Assembly: GCF_003010955.1 (NCBI RefSeq)
Contig: NZ_PGGO01000007.1
Span: 124,001-188,000, forward strand
DNA from: Phyllobacterium brassicacearum
GTDB lineage: Bacteria; Pseudomonadota; Alphaproteobacteria; Rhizobiales; Rhizobiaceae
DNA: 64,000 bases
Direction: 5' to 3'
This document shows, piece after piece, positions 20,854-29,894 of this stretch. Positions within the stretch are counted from its first letter, which is position 1. Every line of letters starts with the position of its first letter. The position numbers and the translations under genes were made by a program. The notes under the pieces were generated by a model. That model was given only the letters and a program-made list of their open reading frames with translations, made no database searches and had not been told where the DNA came from.

Positions 20854-20976
20854 TGTTTCCGGCTTCAAGGACGTTACCGTCAAGGGAGTGGTGACAGTCT
20901 TCGTAGGCCAAGCGGGGTGGGCAGTAACGGTGCCCTCTGCGCGCCTGGCTTAGGTCGTGACACGCTGCCGGAAATA
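20854..20976 (+). ncRNA. Candidate structured leader RNA of xoxF (riboswitch-like fold)
   Basis: Three nested helices can be drawn by eye: an outer 10-bp helix (20854-20863 with 20967-20976, TGTTTCCGGC/GCCGGAAATA, one G-U), an inner 7-bp helix (20904-20910 with 20946-20952) and an apical hairpin GGGCA-N7-TGCCC (20919-20935). A small GACG-TTAC-CGTC hairpin (20870-20881) sits on the 5' side. The element ends 91 nt before the xoxF ATG. A second switchable pair, CCGT/ACGG versus GAACC/GGTTC at 21005-21039, lies before the ribosome site. It matches no RNA family I recognise. Without alignment this is only a candidate. Confidence 0.35.
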
Positions 20977-21067
20977 CTTCCCATTTGCGTGAGCTAATGG
21001 AGCGGAACCGTCTTTTGAAACGGGGCCGTCCGATGGTTCATTAAAGTGAACTTAGGGAGGACTCAAA

Positions 21068-22897
21068 ATGCGTGTACACAAGAAATTAATTGGAATTGCA
21101 TTGGCTACGACGGCCATGTCGTTCTCGTTGGCGGGTGGAGCCTTTGCCAATGACGACTTGCAGGGCTTGATTTCTGATTCCAAGAACTGGGCGATTCAGA
21201 CTGGCGATTACGCCAATACCCGGTACTCAAAACTCAACAAGATCAATGCGGACAACGTTAAGAACCTCCAGGTTGCCTGGACGTTTTCAACGGGCGTGCT
21301 GCGCGGCCATGAAGGCGGCCCGCTTATCGTCGGCGATATCATGTATGTCCACGCGCCATATCCCAATACGGTATATGCGCTCGATCTGAACAATGACGGC
21401 AAGATCCTCTGGAAGTACGAGCCCAAGCAGGATGCAAACGTTATTCCTATTATGTGCTGTGACACGGTCAATCGCGGCGTCGCCTATGGTGATGGCAAGA
21501 TATTCCTCTATCAGGCCGATACAACACTTGTTGCTCTCGATGCAAAGACCGGCAAGCCTGCCTGGTCTGTCAAGAACGGCGACGTAGCGGATGGCAGCAA
21601 GGGCGAATCCGGCACTTCGGCTCCCATGGTTGTGAAAGACAAGGTGATTGTCGGTATTTCCGGCGGTGAGTTTGGTGTTCGCGGCTCGTTGACGGCTTAC
21701 AACATCAGTGACGGCAAGCAGGCGTGGCGGGCCTGGTCGATGGGGTCCGACAAGGACACATTGATCGATCCGGAAAAAACCACACACCTCGGCAAGCCGG
21801 TTGGAGCTGACTCCGGAACCAATACCTGGGAAGGCGACCAGTGGAAAATCGGCGGTGGGACGACCTGGGGTTGGTATTCGTACGATCCCAAGCTGAACCT
21901 GATCTATTACGGCACAGGCAATCCATCGACATGGAACCCCAGTCAGCGTCCAGGTGACAATCGCTGGTCCATGACGATCATGGCCCGTGATGCAGACACG
22001 GGCATGGCCAAATGGCTCTACCAGATGACCCCGCATGACGAGTGGGATTATGACGGTATCAACGAAATGATCCTGGCTGACGGCATTGAGGTCGAGGGAC
22101 AGCCTCGCGACGTTCTCGTCCACTTCGACCGCAATGGTTTCGCCTATACGATGGATCGTGCAACGGGCGAACTTCTTGTCGCCAAGAAATACGATCCGGC
22201 AGTCAACTGGGCGACCGAAGTCGTCATGGACAAGAGCAGCAAGAACTACGGGCGTCCGACTGTAGTAGACAAGTACTCGACCCAGAAGCAGGGTGAGGAC
22301 GTGAATACGACGGGTGTCTGCCCGGCAGCTCTTGGTACCAAGGACCAGCAGCCGGCGACCTACTCGCCAAAGACCAAGCTCTTCTACGTTCCGACGAACC
22401 ATGTCTGCATGGACTATGAACCCTACAAGGTCAGCTACACCGCCGGTCAACCTTATGTCGGCGCAACGCTTTCCATGTATCCGGCTCCCAATAGTCATGG
22501 TGGCATGGGTAATTTCATCGCCTGGGATGCAGCAAAGGGTGAAATTGTCTGGTCCAAGCCCGAGCAGTTCTCGGTCTGGTCAGGCGCTCTCGCAACTGAC
22601 GGCGATGTAGTCTTCTACGGAACGCTCGAAGGCTATCTGAAGGCGGTCGATAAGGACGGCAAGGAACTCTACAAGTTCAAGACACCTTCCGGCATCATCG
22701 GCAACGTCACCACATACGAACATAATGGCAAGCAATATGTTGCCGTTCTGTCCGGTGTTGGCGGATGGGCTGGCATTGGTCTTGCTGCCGGTTTGACGAA
22801 GCCAAACGAGGGTCTGGGTGCCGTCGGCGGTTATGCCGCTCTTTCGGACTATACGGCTCTCGGCGGTCAGCTGACCGTATTCACCGTTCCGGAGTAA
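21068..22897 (+). CDS. xoxF: Lanthanide-dependent methanol dehydrogenase XoxF
   Basis: A 609-residue periplasmic PQQ quinoprotein that oxidises methanol. The signal peptide ends near Ala27, and an eight-bladed propeller follows. The vicinal disulfide cysteines are C130-C131. Metal and PQQ ligands are Glu201 (GGEFGVRG), Asn285 (GTGNPSTW), catalytic Asp327 and Asp329 in HDEWDYDG; the extra Asp329 is the hallmark of lanthanide enzymes and is absent from calcium MxaF. Ribosome site AGGGAGG. xoxG and xoxJ follow. No mxaF is present in the window, so this is the only methanol dehydrogenase seen. Confidence 0.98.
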   Translation: MRVHKKLIGIALATTAMSFSLAGGAFANDDLQGLISDSKNWAIQTGDYANTRYSKLNKINADNVKNLQVAWTFSTGVLRGHEGGPLIVGDIMYVHAPYPNTVYALDLNNDGKILWKYEPKQDANVIPIMCCDTVNRGVAYGDGKIFLYQADTTLVALDAKTGKPAWSVKNGDVADGSKGESGTSAPMVVKDKVIVGISGGEFGVRGSLTAYNISDGKQAWRAWSMGSDKDTLIDPEKTTHLGKPVGADSGTNTWEGDQWKIGGGTTWGWYSYDPKLNLIYYGTGNPSTWNPSQRPGDNRWSMTIMARDADTGMAKWLYQMTPHDEWDYDGINEMILADGIEVEGQPRDVLVHFDRNGFAYTMDRATGELLVAKKYDPAVNWATEVVMDKSSKNYGRPTVVDKYSTQKQGEDVNTTGVCPAALGTKDQQPATYSPKTKLFYVPTNHVCMDYEPYKVSYTAGQPYVGATLSMYPAPNSHGGMGNFIAWDAAKGEIVWSKPEQFSVWSGALATDGDVVFYGTLEGYLKAVDKDGKELYKFKTPSGIIGNVTTYEHNGKQYVAVLSGVGGWAGIGLAAGLTKPNEGLGAVGGYAALSDYTALGGQLTVFTVPE

Positions 22898-22919
22898 TCG
22901 GGACGAAGTGGACACGTTG

Positions 22920-22971
22920 GCCTGCAAAAGCAGGCTTGCAAACAGGGTGCCCGGTTTCGACCAGGCCGGGC
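22920..22971 (+). other. Two hairpins between xoxF and xoxG
   Basis: GCCTGC-AAAA-GCAGGC (22920-22935) and GCCCGG-N11-CCGGGC (22949-22971) follow the xoxF stop by 23 nt. No U tract follows. They could partly terminate or stabilise the xoxF message so that xoxF is made in excess over xoxGJ. Confidence 0.5.
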
Positions 22972-23063
22972 CCCTCGTGTCACCAACCAAATGACGATCA
23001 ATCACAACCGTTAAACCGGTGCCGGGAGGCGCCGACCTGACGGGTTGGAATGCGAGGTTACGG

Positions 23064-23588
23064 ATGCCCATTCGAATGACATTTCTTGCCGTTGCTGCCG
23101 GCCTTGCCCTGTTGGCAAGCCAGGGCAGCACCTATGCCGACGACAAGGCGGCCGCCGCGGTTGCCTCCGACGACAACGGCAAATATGCCGATAAGGAGGG
23201 AAATCCCACATTCAAGATTCAGGAAGACGGTACTGTAGACTGGTATACCTATAGCGGTTTCCGCCGGTTCAATTCAGACTGCTTCGTTTGCCATGGCGCC
23301 GACGGTGCTGGGTCGTCCTTTGCCCCGGCACTTGCCAATTCGCTGAAGACGATGACTTATGCCGATTTCCTTTCCATTGTCGCCGAGGGACGCAAGAATC
23401 TCAGTGCCGGCAAGGAAAACGTCATGCCGGCGTTCGGTAACAACAAGAATGTCTACTGTTATATGGACGATCTTTATGTCTATCTGCGCGCTCGCGCAGT
23501 TGGTGATCTGCCGCGCGGTCGCCCAGCAAAAAAAGAGGACAAGCCGCAGGCAGCCAAGGATGCGGAAGCATCATGCATGGGTGGATAA
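23064..23588 (+). CDS. xoxG: Cytochrome c XoxG, electron acceptor of XoxF
   Basis: A 174-residue cytochrome cL-like protein. The start at 23064 has GAGG upstream, and the longer frame from 23019 is not needed. The signal peptide ends near TYADDK. The heme site CFVCH is at residues 73-77, with Met121 (NVMPAFGNN) the likely sixth ligand. In the family it takes electrons from XoxF in the periplasm. A Lys-rich C-terminal tail (RPAKKEDKPQAAKD) may aid docking. It ends 1 bp before xoxJ. Confidence 0.93.
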   Translation: MPIRMTFLAVAAGLALLASQGSTYADDKAAAAVASDDNGKYADKEGNPTFKIQEDGTVDWYTYSGFRRFNSDCFVCHGADGAGSSFAPALANSLKTMTYADFLSIVAEGRKNLSAGKENVMPAFGNNKNVYCYMDDLYVYLRARAVGDLPRGRPAKKEDKPQAAKDAEASCMGG

Positions 23589-23589
23589 G

Positions 23590-24456
23590 ATGATACGGCA
23601 TGGGCGATCTCTGGTGAAATGGATTGGGCGTTGCATGGTGGTGGCGGCAGTCGCCGCCGTGCCGTCCGATGTCCTGGCGCAAGGGGCTGGCCTCGGTGCT
23701 GCGGGCGAACTGGTTGATCCGGACGTGCTGCGGGTTTGCGCCGATCCATCGAACATGCCGTTCTCCGATGAGAGCGGTAAAGGGTTCGAAAACAAGCTGG
23801 CGGAGCTCGTTGCCGCCAAGACAGGACGTAAATCGGTCGCCTACACCTGGTATCCGATGGCTACAGGTTTCGTGCGCAATACGCTGAGATCCAATCGCTG
23901 CGACATCATCATGGGCTATGCCCAGGGCGACGAATTGGTTCAGAATACCAATGCCTATTACCGTTCCACCTATGTCATGATCTACAAGAAGGGCAGCGGC
24001 CTCGATGGCGTCGACACGATCGAGGACACCAAACTTGCCGGCAAGAAAATTGGCGTCGTTGCGGGCACACCGCCGGCGGCAAACCTCGCAGCGGTCGGAT
24101 ACATGCGCAATGTGCATCCTTATCCGCTGATGGTCGATACACGTTTGGCTCCTTCCATGGCCGACGTGATGCTGAAGGAGCTTCTCAGCGGCGTTATCGA
24201 CGTTGCGATCCTCTGGGGCCCGATGGCCGGATATTACGCCAAGGAAATCGATCCCAACCTGACGACTGTACCATTGGTCAAGGAAAAATCCGGACATATG
24301 GCCTACCGGATCACCATGGGTGTGCGCCCTTCCGATCAGGAATGGAAACGAACGCTGAACAAGGTGATCAGGGAGAACCAGTCGGAGATCAACAAGATCC
24401 TGCTAGAATATCAGGTTCCGCTGATCGACGAGAATAACAAGCCCATTACCCAATAA
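23590..24456 (+). CDS. xoxJ: Periplasmic solute-binding-like protein XoxJ
   Basis: A 288-residue protein with a signal peptide (cleavage near VLAQG) and a family 3 binding-protein fold (DPDVLRVCADPSNMPFSD at the start). It corresponds to MxaJ/XoxJ, encoded beside methanol dehydrogenases. Structural work on the family suggests it binds and helps activate XoxF rather than carrying a small solute. It follows xoxG by one base, so the genes are translationally linked. The longer upstream frame lies inside xoxG. Confidence 0.93.
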   Translation: MIRHGRSLVKWIGRCMVVAAVAAVPSDVLAQGAGLGAAGELVDPDVLRVCADPSNMPFSDESGKGFENKLAELVAAKTGRKSVAYTWYPMATGFVRNTLRSNRCDIIMGYAQGDELVQNTNAYYRSTYVMIYKKGSGLDGVDTIEDTKLAGKKIGVVAGTPPAANLAAVGYMRNVHPYPLMVDTRLAPSMADVMLKELLSGVIDVAILWGPMAGYYAKEIDPNLTTVPLVKEKSGHMAYRITMGVRPSDQEWKRTLNKVIRENQSEINKILLEYQVPLIDENNKPITQ

Positions 24457-24474
24457 TTGTAAAGGGATTGCGAT

Positions 24475-25029
24475 GTGAGAAAATTGGTTCAGGACTGTAT
24501 TGGAGCGATGGCCGTTCTTTTCGCCACGATGGCGACGGCGGTTTCTGCGGCCGAGACGGTTCCGGAACCTGCGGGATACAGGATGGAGGAGTACCGCGCC
24601 CCTGTTCCTGGCACGTTGAAGGGGGCAACGGTTGTCACGACAGATGAAACCATTGCTCTTTGGAAAGACAAATCGGCGGTGTTTGTCGATGTTCTTCCCC
24701 ATGATCCGAAGCCGGCAAATCTTCCGGCTGGAACGATCTGGAAGGAGAAAGTACGCGAGAACATTCCGGGGAGTATCTGGCTCCCCAATGTGGGTTACGG
24801 AGTCATAAACAAGGAGACGGAAGCCTATTTCCGCAAGGGGCTAACGTCGCGACTGGGAGATGACATGAATCGAAAGGTGCTTTTCTATTGCATGGAGAAC
24901 TGCTGGATGTCCTGGAACGCGGCCAAAAGGGCGGTTGAATGGGGATACCGATCGGTGCTTTGGTACCCCTTCGGAACCGACGGCTGGGTCGCGGCGAAGC
25001 AGCCCACACAAAGAAATGAGCCCTATTAA
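24475..25029 (+). CDS. PQQ-dependent catabolism-associated CXXCW-type rhodanese protein
   Basis: A 184-residue exported protein with a GTG start and signal peptide (cleavage near VSAAE). A rhodanese-like fold carries FYCMENCWMSW (Cys139, Cys143). The family is named for a Cys pair followed by Trp; here three residues separate the cysteines. It occurs with PQQ dehydrogenase clusters and has no proven reaction. It lies 18 bp after xoxJ and before pqqA. Confidence 0.87.
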   Translation: MRKLVQDCIGAMAVLFATMATAVSAAETVPEPAGYRMEEYRAPVPGTLKGATVVTTDETIALWKDKSAVFVDVLPHDPKPANLPAGTIWKEKVRENIPGSIWLPNVGYGVINKETEAYFRKGLTSRLGDDMNRKVLFYCMENCWMSWNAAKRAVEWGYRSVLWYPFGTDGWVAAKQPTQRNEPY

Positions 25030-25107
25030 TTTTCAATCCTGCGCCAGGGTGGCGTATGATGCCGGAGAAAGATCAGAGACTGATCTTTGAATGAGAAGGA
25101 GGAAAGC

Positions 25108-25203
25108 ATGAAGAAAACATGGACCAAGCCTACCATGTGCCAGGTTGCTGCAGGGATGGAACTTTCCCGTTACCTGCCAGCCGAGCTGAAAGCAAAGAAG
25201 TAA
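25108..25203 (+). CDS. pqqA: PQQ precursor peptide PqqA
   Basis: A 31-residue peptide starting MKKTWTKPTMCQVAAG, with a strong ribosome site GGAGGAAAGC. It contains the strictly required Glu18 and Tyr22 in MELSRYLP, whose side chains PqqE cross-links to build the PQQ skeleton. It has a Cys at residue 11 and ends AKK. It heads a pqqABCDE operon and is followed by a stable stem-loop. Confidence 0.96.
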   Translation: MKKTWTKPTMCQVAAGMELSRYLPAELKAKK

Positions 25204-25253
25204 ACCCCAACCCTCGCCCTGCGTGATGTGATTGCGTGGGGCGAATTGGGTTT
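25202..25253 (+). other. Stem-loop between pqqA and pqqB
   Basis: AAACCCCAA (25202-25210) pairs with TTGGGTTT (25246-25253), and TCGCCC (25214-25219) pairs with GGGCGA (25239-25244). This forms an interrupted stem of about 14 bp that includes the pqqA stop codon. It could act as an attenuator or 3' stabiliser giving more pqqA than pqqB message. Confidence 0.55.
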
Positions 25254-25301
25254 GATCAGGCCGGGGGAACTGTTCTCCGGCGATAGGGAAATTTGCCCAT
25301 A

Positions 25302-26240
25302 ATGCGTTTGAAAATTATAGGCTCCGCGGCAGGGGGTGGATTTCCGCAATGGAATTGCAATTACCGGTTGAGCCGTGGAGCGTGGAGCGGCTCAGCCAAC
25401 GTTCGTCCCCGAACCCAATCCAGTCTGGCTGCGAGCGCAAACGGGAGTGATTGGGTCTTGTTCAATGCATCTCCTGATATCCGCCAGCAGATTGCAGCAA
25501 CGCCGGAGCTTCAACCCCGTGCTGAAGGTCCGTTGCGTGGCACGCCAATCAGGGCCGTTGTTCTGACCAATGCGGATGTTGATCACATCGCCGGGCTACT
25601 CAGCCTGCGCGAGCGCGAACCATTTGCCATCTATGCGACCCGCCGGGTGCTGCAGGTTCTCGAAACGAATTCTATCTTCAACGTTCTCGACCCCTCAATC
25701 GTCCAGCGGCGTGAACTTGTGCTGGGTCAGCGAACCGATATCCTGGACGTGAAGCACCTGCCAACAGGTATCGTGATTGAAACCTTCCCGGTCCGCGGCA
25801 AGGTGGCGCTCTTCCTGGAAGACCAGACGAAAGCAGCCGATGGCTTCGGTACGGAGGAGGGCGATACGATCGGGCTGCGCATTTCTTCGCTGACCGGTGA
25901 TCAGGCGGCGTTTTACATTCCCGGCTGCGCGCGCATTGATCATGCTCTGAAGCAGCGATTGTCAGGGGCGTCGTGCCTGTTATTCGATGGAACTGTCTTT
26001 ACCGATGATGAGATGATCGCAGCAGGCGTCGGAGCGAAGACCGGCGCGCGGATGGGACATTTGCACATCACGGGCGAAGACGGTTCGATGCTCTCCTTTG
26101 CGGATATCGGCATTGAACGCAAAATCTACGTTCACATCAACAACACCAATCCCATTCTCGAAGAAACCTCGCTCGAACGTGCGACGGTGCAGGAGGCGGG
26201 ATGGGAAGTCGCCTTTGACGGCATGGAGGTTCGGCTTTGA
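25302..26240 (+). CDS. pqqB: PQQ biosynthesis protein PqqB
   Basis: A 312-residue metallo-beta-lactamase-fold protein starting MRLKIIGSAAGGGFPQWNC, the family signature. NADVDHIAGLLSLRE holds metal-site residues. PqqB is thought to hydroxylate the tyrosine of the processed precursor. The start at ATG 25302 is preferred over the TTG at 25293. It overlaps pqqC by 4 bp. Confidence 0.96.
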   Translation: MRLKIIGSAAGGGFPQWNCNYRLSRGAWSGSANVRPRTQSSLAASANGSDWVLFNASPDIRQQIAATPELQPRAEGPLRGTPIRAVVLTNADVDHIAGLLSLREREPFAIYATRRVLQVLETNSIFNVLDPSIVQRRELVLGQRTDILDVKHLPTGIVIETFPVRGKVALFLEDQTKAADGFGTEEGDTIGLRISSLTGDQAAFYIPGCARIDHALKQRLSGASCLLFDGTVFTDDEMIAAGVGAKTGARMGHLHITGEDGSMLSFADIGIERKIYVHINNTNPILEETSLERATVQEAGWEVAFDGMEVRL

Positions 26241-26992
26241 TCGAATTTGCGGATGCAGCGCGTAACGGTTTATCACCGGCAGGACTTGAAGCGGTACTGC
26301 GCGAGGTCGGTGCGGCGCGCTATCACAACCGGCATCCGTTCCATCACCAGATGACGAGTGGCGCACTGACCAAGGCGCAGATGCAGGCCTGGGCGCTCAA
26401 TCGCTATTGCTATCAGTCGGTCATTCCGCGCAAGGATGCGATCATCATCGCACGATCCGAAGATCCCGAATTCCGTGCGGAATGGCGCAAGCGGATTGAA
26501 GACCATGACGGCAGTGATGGCTGGAATGGTGGCATTGCGCGGTGGCTCAAGCTGGCGACAGGGCTCGGCCTTGATGCCGGCATGGTCAAAAGCGAAAGGT
26601 TTGCTCTCCCCTCGACACGCTTTGCCGTCGGTGCCTACCTTTCCTTCTGCACCAATCGTAGCCTGCTTGAGGCGGTCGCCTCCTCGCTGACCGAGCTGTT
26701 CTCTCCGGTTATCATCGGGGAGCGTGTCCCCGCCATGCTGGCGAAGTATGACTATGTGACGAAAGACATCCTCGCCTATTTCGACAAGCGGCCGACACAG
26801 GCCTCGCGCGATTCCGACTTCGCGCTCGCCTATGTGATGAGTCATGCCGATAGTCCGGAAAAGCAGCAGGCTGCCATCGATGCGCTGGTCTTCAAGTGTG
26901 ACGTGCTCTGGGCGATGCTTGATGCTCTGGCCCACGCGTATGGCGAAAAAGGCAATATCCCGCCCGGCGCTTTTGATCCGGAGGCGTCATGA
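26237..26992 (+). CDS. pqqC: Pyrroloquinoline-quinone synthase PqqC
   Basis: A 251-residue all-helical oxidase that performs the last ring closure and eight-electron oxidation to PQQ without metal. YHNRHPFHHQMTSGAL and the NRYCYQ motif are typical. The start is the TTG at 26237 (TTGA overlapping the pqqB stop), with GGAGGT 5 nt upstream; no ATG is available nearby. It overlaps pqqD by 4 bp. Confidence 0.95.
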   Translation: MIEFADAARNGLSPAGLEAVLREVGAARYHNRHPFHHQMTSGALTKAQMQAWALNRYCYQSVIPRKDAIIIARSEDPEFRAEWRKRIEDHDGSDGWNGGIARWLKLATGLGLDAGMVKSERFALPSTRFAVGAYLSFCTNRSLLEAVASSLTELFSPVIIGERVPAMLAKYDYVTKDILAYFDKRPTQASRDSDFALAYVMSHADSPEKQQAAIDALVFKCDVLWAMLDALAHAYGEKGNIPPGAFDPEAS

Positions 26993-27288
26993 TAGAAACA
27001 ACCAGAGTCCGCACGATCGTTTCGATGCAGTCGAAGCCGGTCTTGAAGCGGCATGTGCGGCTGCAATATGATAAGGTTCGCGAAGCTTGGGCGCTGTTGT
27101 CGCCGGAGCGGGTGTTCTGGCCGAACGAAGTCAGTCTGGACATCCTGCGTCTGTGTGACGGGCGGCACAGCGTTGCGCAAATGATCGCTTTGCTCGGCGA
27201 TCTTTATGGAGCGGACGAAGCGGAGATCACACCGGATGTGACCGGCTTTCTTCAGGAATGGTCCGACAAGTTTCTGGTGACGCTATGA
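26989..27288 (+). CDS. pqqD: PqqD peptide chaperone
   Basis: A 99-residue winged-helix RRE protein that binds PqqA and presents it to PqqE. LKRHVRLQYDKVREAWALLSPE and the later EVSLDILRLCDG segment match the family. It is slightly longer at the N-terminus than the 90-residue norm. It overlaps both pqqC and pqqE (ATGA at each join). Confidence 0.94.
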   Translation: MIETTRVRTIVSMQSKPVLKRHVRLQYDKVREAWALLSPERVFWPNEVSLDILRLCDGRHSVAQMIALLGDLYGADEAEITPDVTGFLQEWSDKFLVTL

Positions 27289-28409
27289 CGGAACCTGTTC
27301 TACCCCCGATCGGCATGCTGGCGGAATTGACGCATCGTTGCCCGCTGCAGTGCGCCTATTGCTCCAATCCGGTTGAATTGTTGAAAGCCAACCGGGAAAT
27401 GGATACGCAAGGCTGGGTCTCGCTATTCGAACAGGCGGCAGACCTTGGCGTTTTGCAGGTGCATCTTTCCGGCGGCGAACCGACGCTGCGCACCGATCTT
27501 GCGGAACTCATTGCCAGTCTCGCCCGTCGCGGCGTCTACACCAATCTGATCACGGCGGGCGTTGGAATTGCCGATGGTAGGATTGAGGCCTTCGCTGACG
27601 CCGGGCTGGATCACATTCAGCTGAGCTTCCAGGGTGCACGCGCTGCGACGACGGAAAAGATCGGCAACTCCCGCGGTGCTCATGAGAAAAAGCTGGAAAC
27701 AGCAAGGCGCGTCCGGAAAGTCGACCTGCCGCTGACGATCAACGCTCCCATCCATCGGCACAATATGGAGGAAGTGCCGGAGTTCATCGAACTTGCGCTA
27801 TCGCTCGGCGCGGAACGGCTGGAAATCGCCAATGTGCAGTATGCGGGCTGGGCGCTGCTTAACCGCAATGCCTTGATGCCGGAACGGGAAGCGGTCGAGC
27901 GCCAGGTCCAGATTGTTGAAGAGGCACAGGAGCGATTGCGCGGCATCATGACGATCGATTTCGTCACGCCCGACTATTTCGCAATCTATCCGAAGCCGTG
28001 CATGGGCGGCTGGGCTCGGGATGCGTTCATGGTTGCACCCGACGGTACTGTCCTTCCCTGCCATGCCGCCGGTACGATCAAATCGCTGCATTTCGAGCGT
28101 TTTGGCGACTGGAGTCTCAGTCGCATCTGGCACGAATCGTCGGCGTTCAACGCGTTCCGCGGCACGGACTGGATGCTGGAACCATGCCGGAGCTGCGAGC
28201 GTAAGGAGATCGACTGGGGTGGCTGCCGCTGTCAAGCCATGGCGATAGCGGGTGATGCTGCGGCAACCGATCCTGCCTGCATCAAATCTCCACTCCATGC
28301 GCGGATGGGCGCCCTGATCAAGGAAGCGGTCAACACAAAGACGTCAGATCAGACACCGGACGCTTTTACCTACCGGCGCATAGGACGTGTCGCCGAACCT
28401 ATTATTTGA
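27285..28409 (+). CDS. pqqE: Radical SAM enzyme PqqE
   Basis: A 374-residue radical SAM protein that forms the Glu-Tyr carbon-carbon bond in PqqA. The cluster motif CPLQCAYC gives Cys19, Cys23 and Cys26; LSGGEPTLR follows. A SPASM domain at the C-terminus carries more cysteines (CRSCERKEIDWGGCRC and a later Cys). The start at 27285 overlaps the pqqD stop. Its end overlaps the convergent gene at 28402 by 8 bp. No pqqF/G protease gene follows here. Confidence 0.96.
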   Translation: MTEPVLPPIGMLAELTHRCPLQCAYCSNPVELLKANREMDTQGWVSLFEQAADLGVLQVHLSGGEPTLRTDLAELIASLARRGVYTNLITAGVGIADGRIEAFADAGLDHIQLSFQGARAATTEKIGNSRGAHEKKLETARRVRKVDLPLTINAPIHRHNMEEVPEFIELALSLGAERLEIANVQYAGWALLNRNALMPEREAVERQVQIVEEAQERLRGIMTIDFVTPDYFAIYPKPCMGGWARDAFMVAPDGTVLPCHAAGTIKSLHFERFGDWSLSRIWHESSAFNAFRGTDWMLEPCRSCERKEIDWGGCRCQAMAIAGDAAATDPACIKSPLHARMGALIKEAVNTKTSDQTPDAFTYRRIGRVAEPII

Positions 28410-29037
28410 TCATTGATTGGCCAATCGTCTTTGACAGGCCGTAGAGCCGCTGCTCGATGATCGTCGGGACTTCACAGACATATGTCAGCGATTGGACCCG
28501 TTCCTCGAACACCCGGGTTTCCCATTTCAGTCTCTCGTCAAGTCTCTCCAACTCGTCCGGATCGGCATCGGCTTTAGCGCGCATTGCATCCACTGCAGAG
28601 GCCTCCTTGCGCAGATCCGCTGCGAGCTCCCGCTGCTTGGCTGCATAACGCGAAATACCGGAAATAACCTGTTCGCGCTCACGATTGAGCGTTTCGAACA
28701 GCCCCTGAAAAAGTTGGAAAAGCTTGTCGTTTACCTGGTCCCTGGACAGAGTCCCGGCATACTCGACGATCTGCTTTTGCGCGGCATCAAGCGGATTTCG
28801 CCGCGCTGCCAATTCGCCAACAAGGTCTTCGATCTTTGGATCGGCATTCCAGTTTCCGGCGGTTTCTGGAATTTCCGGCCCGTTCCACACCTGACCGATG
28901 GAAAGCTCAGGTACCTTGCGCTGGATACACGGCCAGTCGGGATCGTTGCTCGCCGCTGCAAGCGCCATGCCCGGACTTGCTGCATAGAGGAGAAGGCAGG
29001 CTGTGGCCCCCGACATGATGATGCGCAATCGCTTCAA
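28402..29037 (-). CDS. Secreted coiled-coil protein of the PQQ-associated ABC exporter operon
   Basis: A 211-residue protein with a signal peptide (cleavage near ALAAAS). The segment DWPCIQRKVPELSIGQVW has one Cys; a highly charged helical stretch (about 95-185, with REREQ and KQRELAADLRKEASAVDAM) is likely coiled coil, and a second Cys lies near residue 190 (YVCEVP). It overlaps the downstream end of the permease gene by 4 bp, so it is probably a periplasmic accessory of that transporter. I cannot name the family. Confidence 0.78.
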   Translation of the reverse strand: MKRLRIIMSGATACLLLYAASPGMALAAASNDPDWPCIQRKVPELSIGQVWNGPEIPETAGNWNADPKIEDLVGELAARRNPLDAAQKQIVEYAGTLSRDQVNDKLFQLFQGLFETLNREREQVISGISRYAAKQRELAADLRKEASAVDAMRAKADADPDELERLDERLKWETRVFEERVQSLTYVCEVPTIIEQRLYGLSKTIGQSMIK

Positions 29038-29894
29038 TTGTTCCCTCCCTCTTGCTTCTTGATGACGAGACCTCGTGAAGGGTCATAGGCAATGATGGCG
29101 CCGGCAATAAAGACGAAGGTGAAAGCACAGACCACGGCAAGCGACGTCCATTCGATCTGCCCATAGAAGGCGAACCGGACAAGCTCCACCGCATAGGTGA
29201 ACGGATTGAGCAGGCAGATTTTGTGGAGGAGGGGACTTGCCTCCTGGACACGCCAGAGCGGGTAAAGGGCCGAAGATGCGAAATACATCGGGAAGATCAC
29301 GAAATTCATGATGCCAGCGAAGTTTTCCAGCTGTTTGATCATCGAGGATAGCAGCATTCCCAATGCACCGAGCATCATTCCCGAGAGGAAAAGGGCAGGC
29401 AGGATCAACAAATATCCTGACACCGGCGCCTTCACCCCCCAGAACCAGGCGATGAACAGGAATGCATAGACCTGGATGATTGAGACAGCGACGCCCGCTA
29501 GGAGCTTGGAGACTAGCAAGAACCAGCGCGGAAAGGGGCTGACGAGGAGTGTCCTCATATTCCCCATCTCCCGGTCATAGACCATGGAGAGCGACGATTG
29601 CATGCCGCTGAACAAAAGGATCATGCCGCAGAGGCCGGGGGTGATGTAGACTTCATAGAGAACATAAGTCTGGTAGGGCGGGATGATGGAAACGCCAAGC
29701 ACCTGGCGGAAGCCCGCAGCAAAGATGAAAAGCCAAAGAAGCGGCCTGACAAGCGATGAAATGAATCGCTCGCGCTGGTTGAGATAGCGCAGGCCCTCGC
29801 GGACGAGTATGCCTTTGAGGCATACGAGATATTGCAGCAGCCCGAAGCGCTTGCGTGCCAGTGGTGCCAGCCCGGGGTTGGTAATATCAGTCAT
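29034..29894 (-). CDS. ABC-2 type permease of the PQQ/alcohol dehydrogenase system
   Basis: A 286-residue membrane protein with about six hydrophobic segments and an ABC-2 fold; PFPRWFLLVSKLLAGV and LNPFTYAVELVR are the typical conserved pieces. It matches the permease described next to PQQ-dependent alcohol dehydrogenases (PedC-like). It overlaps the ATPase gene upstream and the coiled-coil gene downstream by 4 bp each. Export is the usual ABC-2 direction; the cargo is unknown. Confidence 0.88.
   Translation of the reverse strand: MTDITNPGLAPLARKRFGLLQYLVCLKGILVREGLRYLNQRERFISSLVRPLLWLFIFAAGFRQVLGVSIIPPYQTYVLYEVYITPGLCGMILLFSGMQSSLSMVYDREMGNMRTLLVSPFPRWFLLVSKLLAGVAVSIIQVYAFLFIAWFWGVKAPVSGYLLILPALFLSGMMLGALGMLLSSMIKQLENFAGIMNFVIFPMYFASSALYPLWRVQEASPLLHKICLLNPFTYAVELVRFAFYGQIEWTSLAVVCAFTFVFIAGAIIAYDPSRGLVIKKQEGGNN

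Noticed and set aside
23359-23589. Upstream extension of the xoxJ frame
   Set aside because: It lies within xoxG; the signal peptide of XoxJ starts at 23590.
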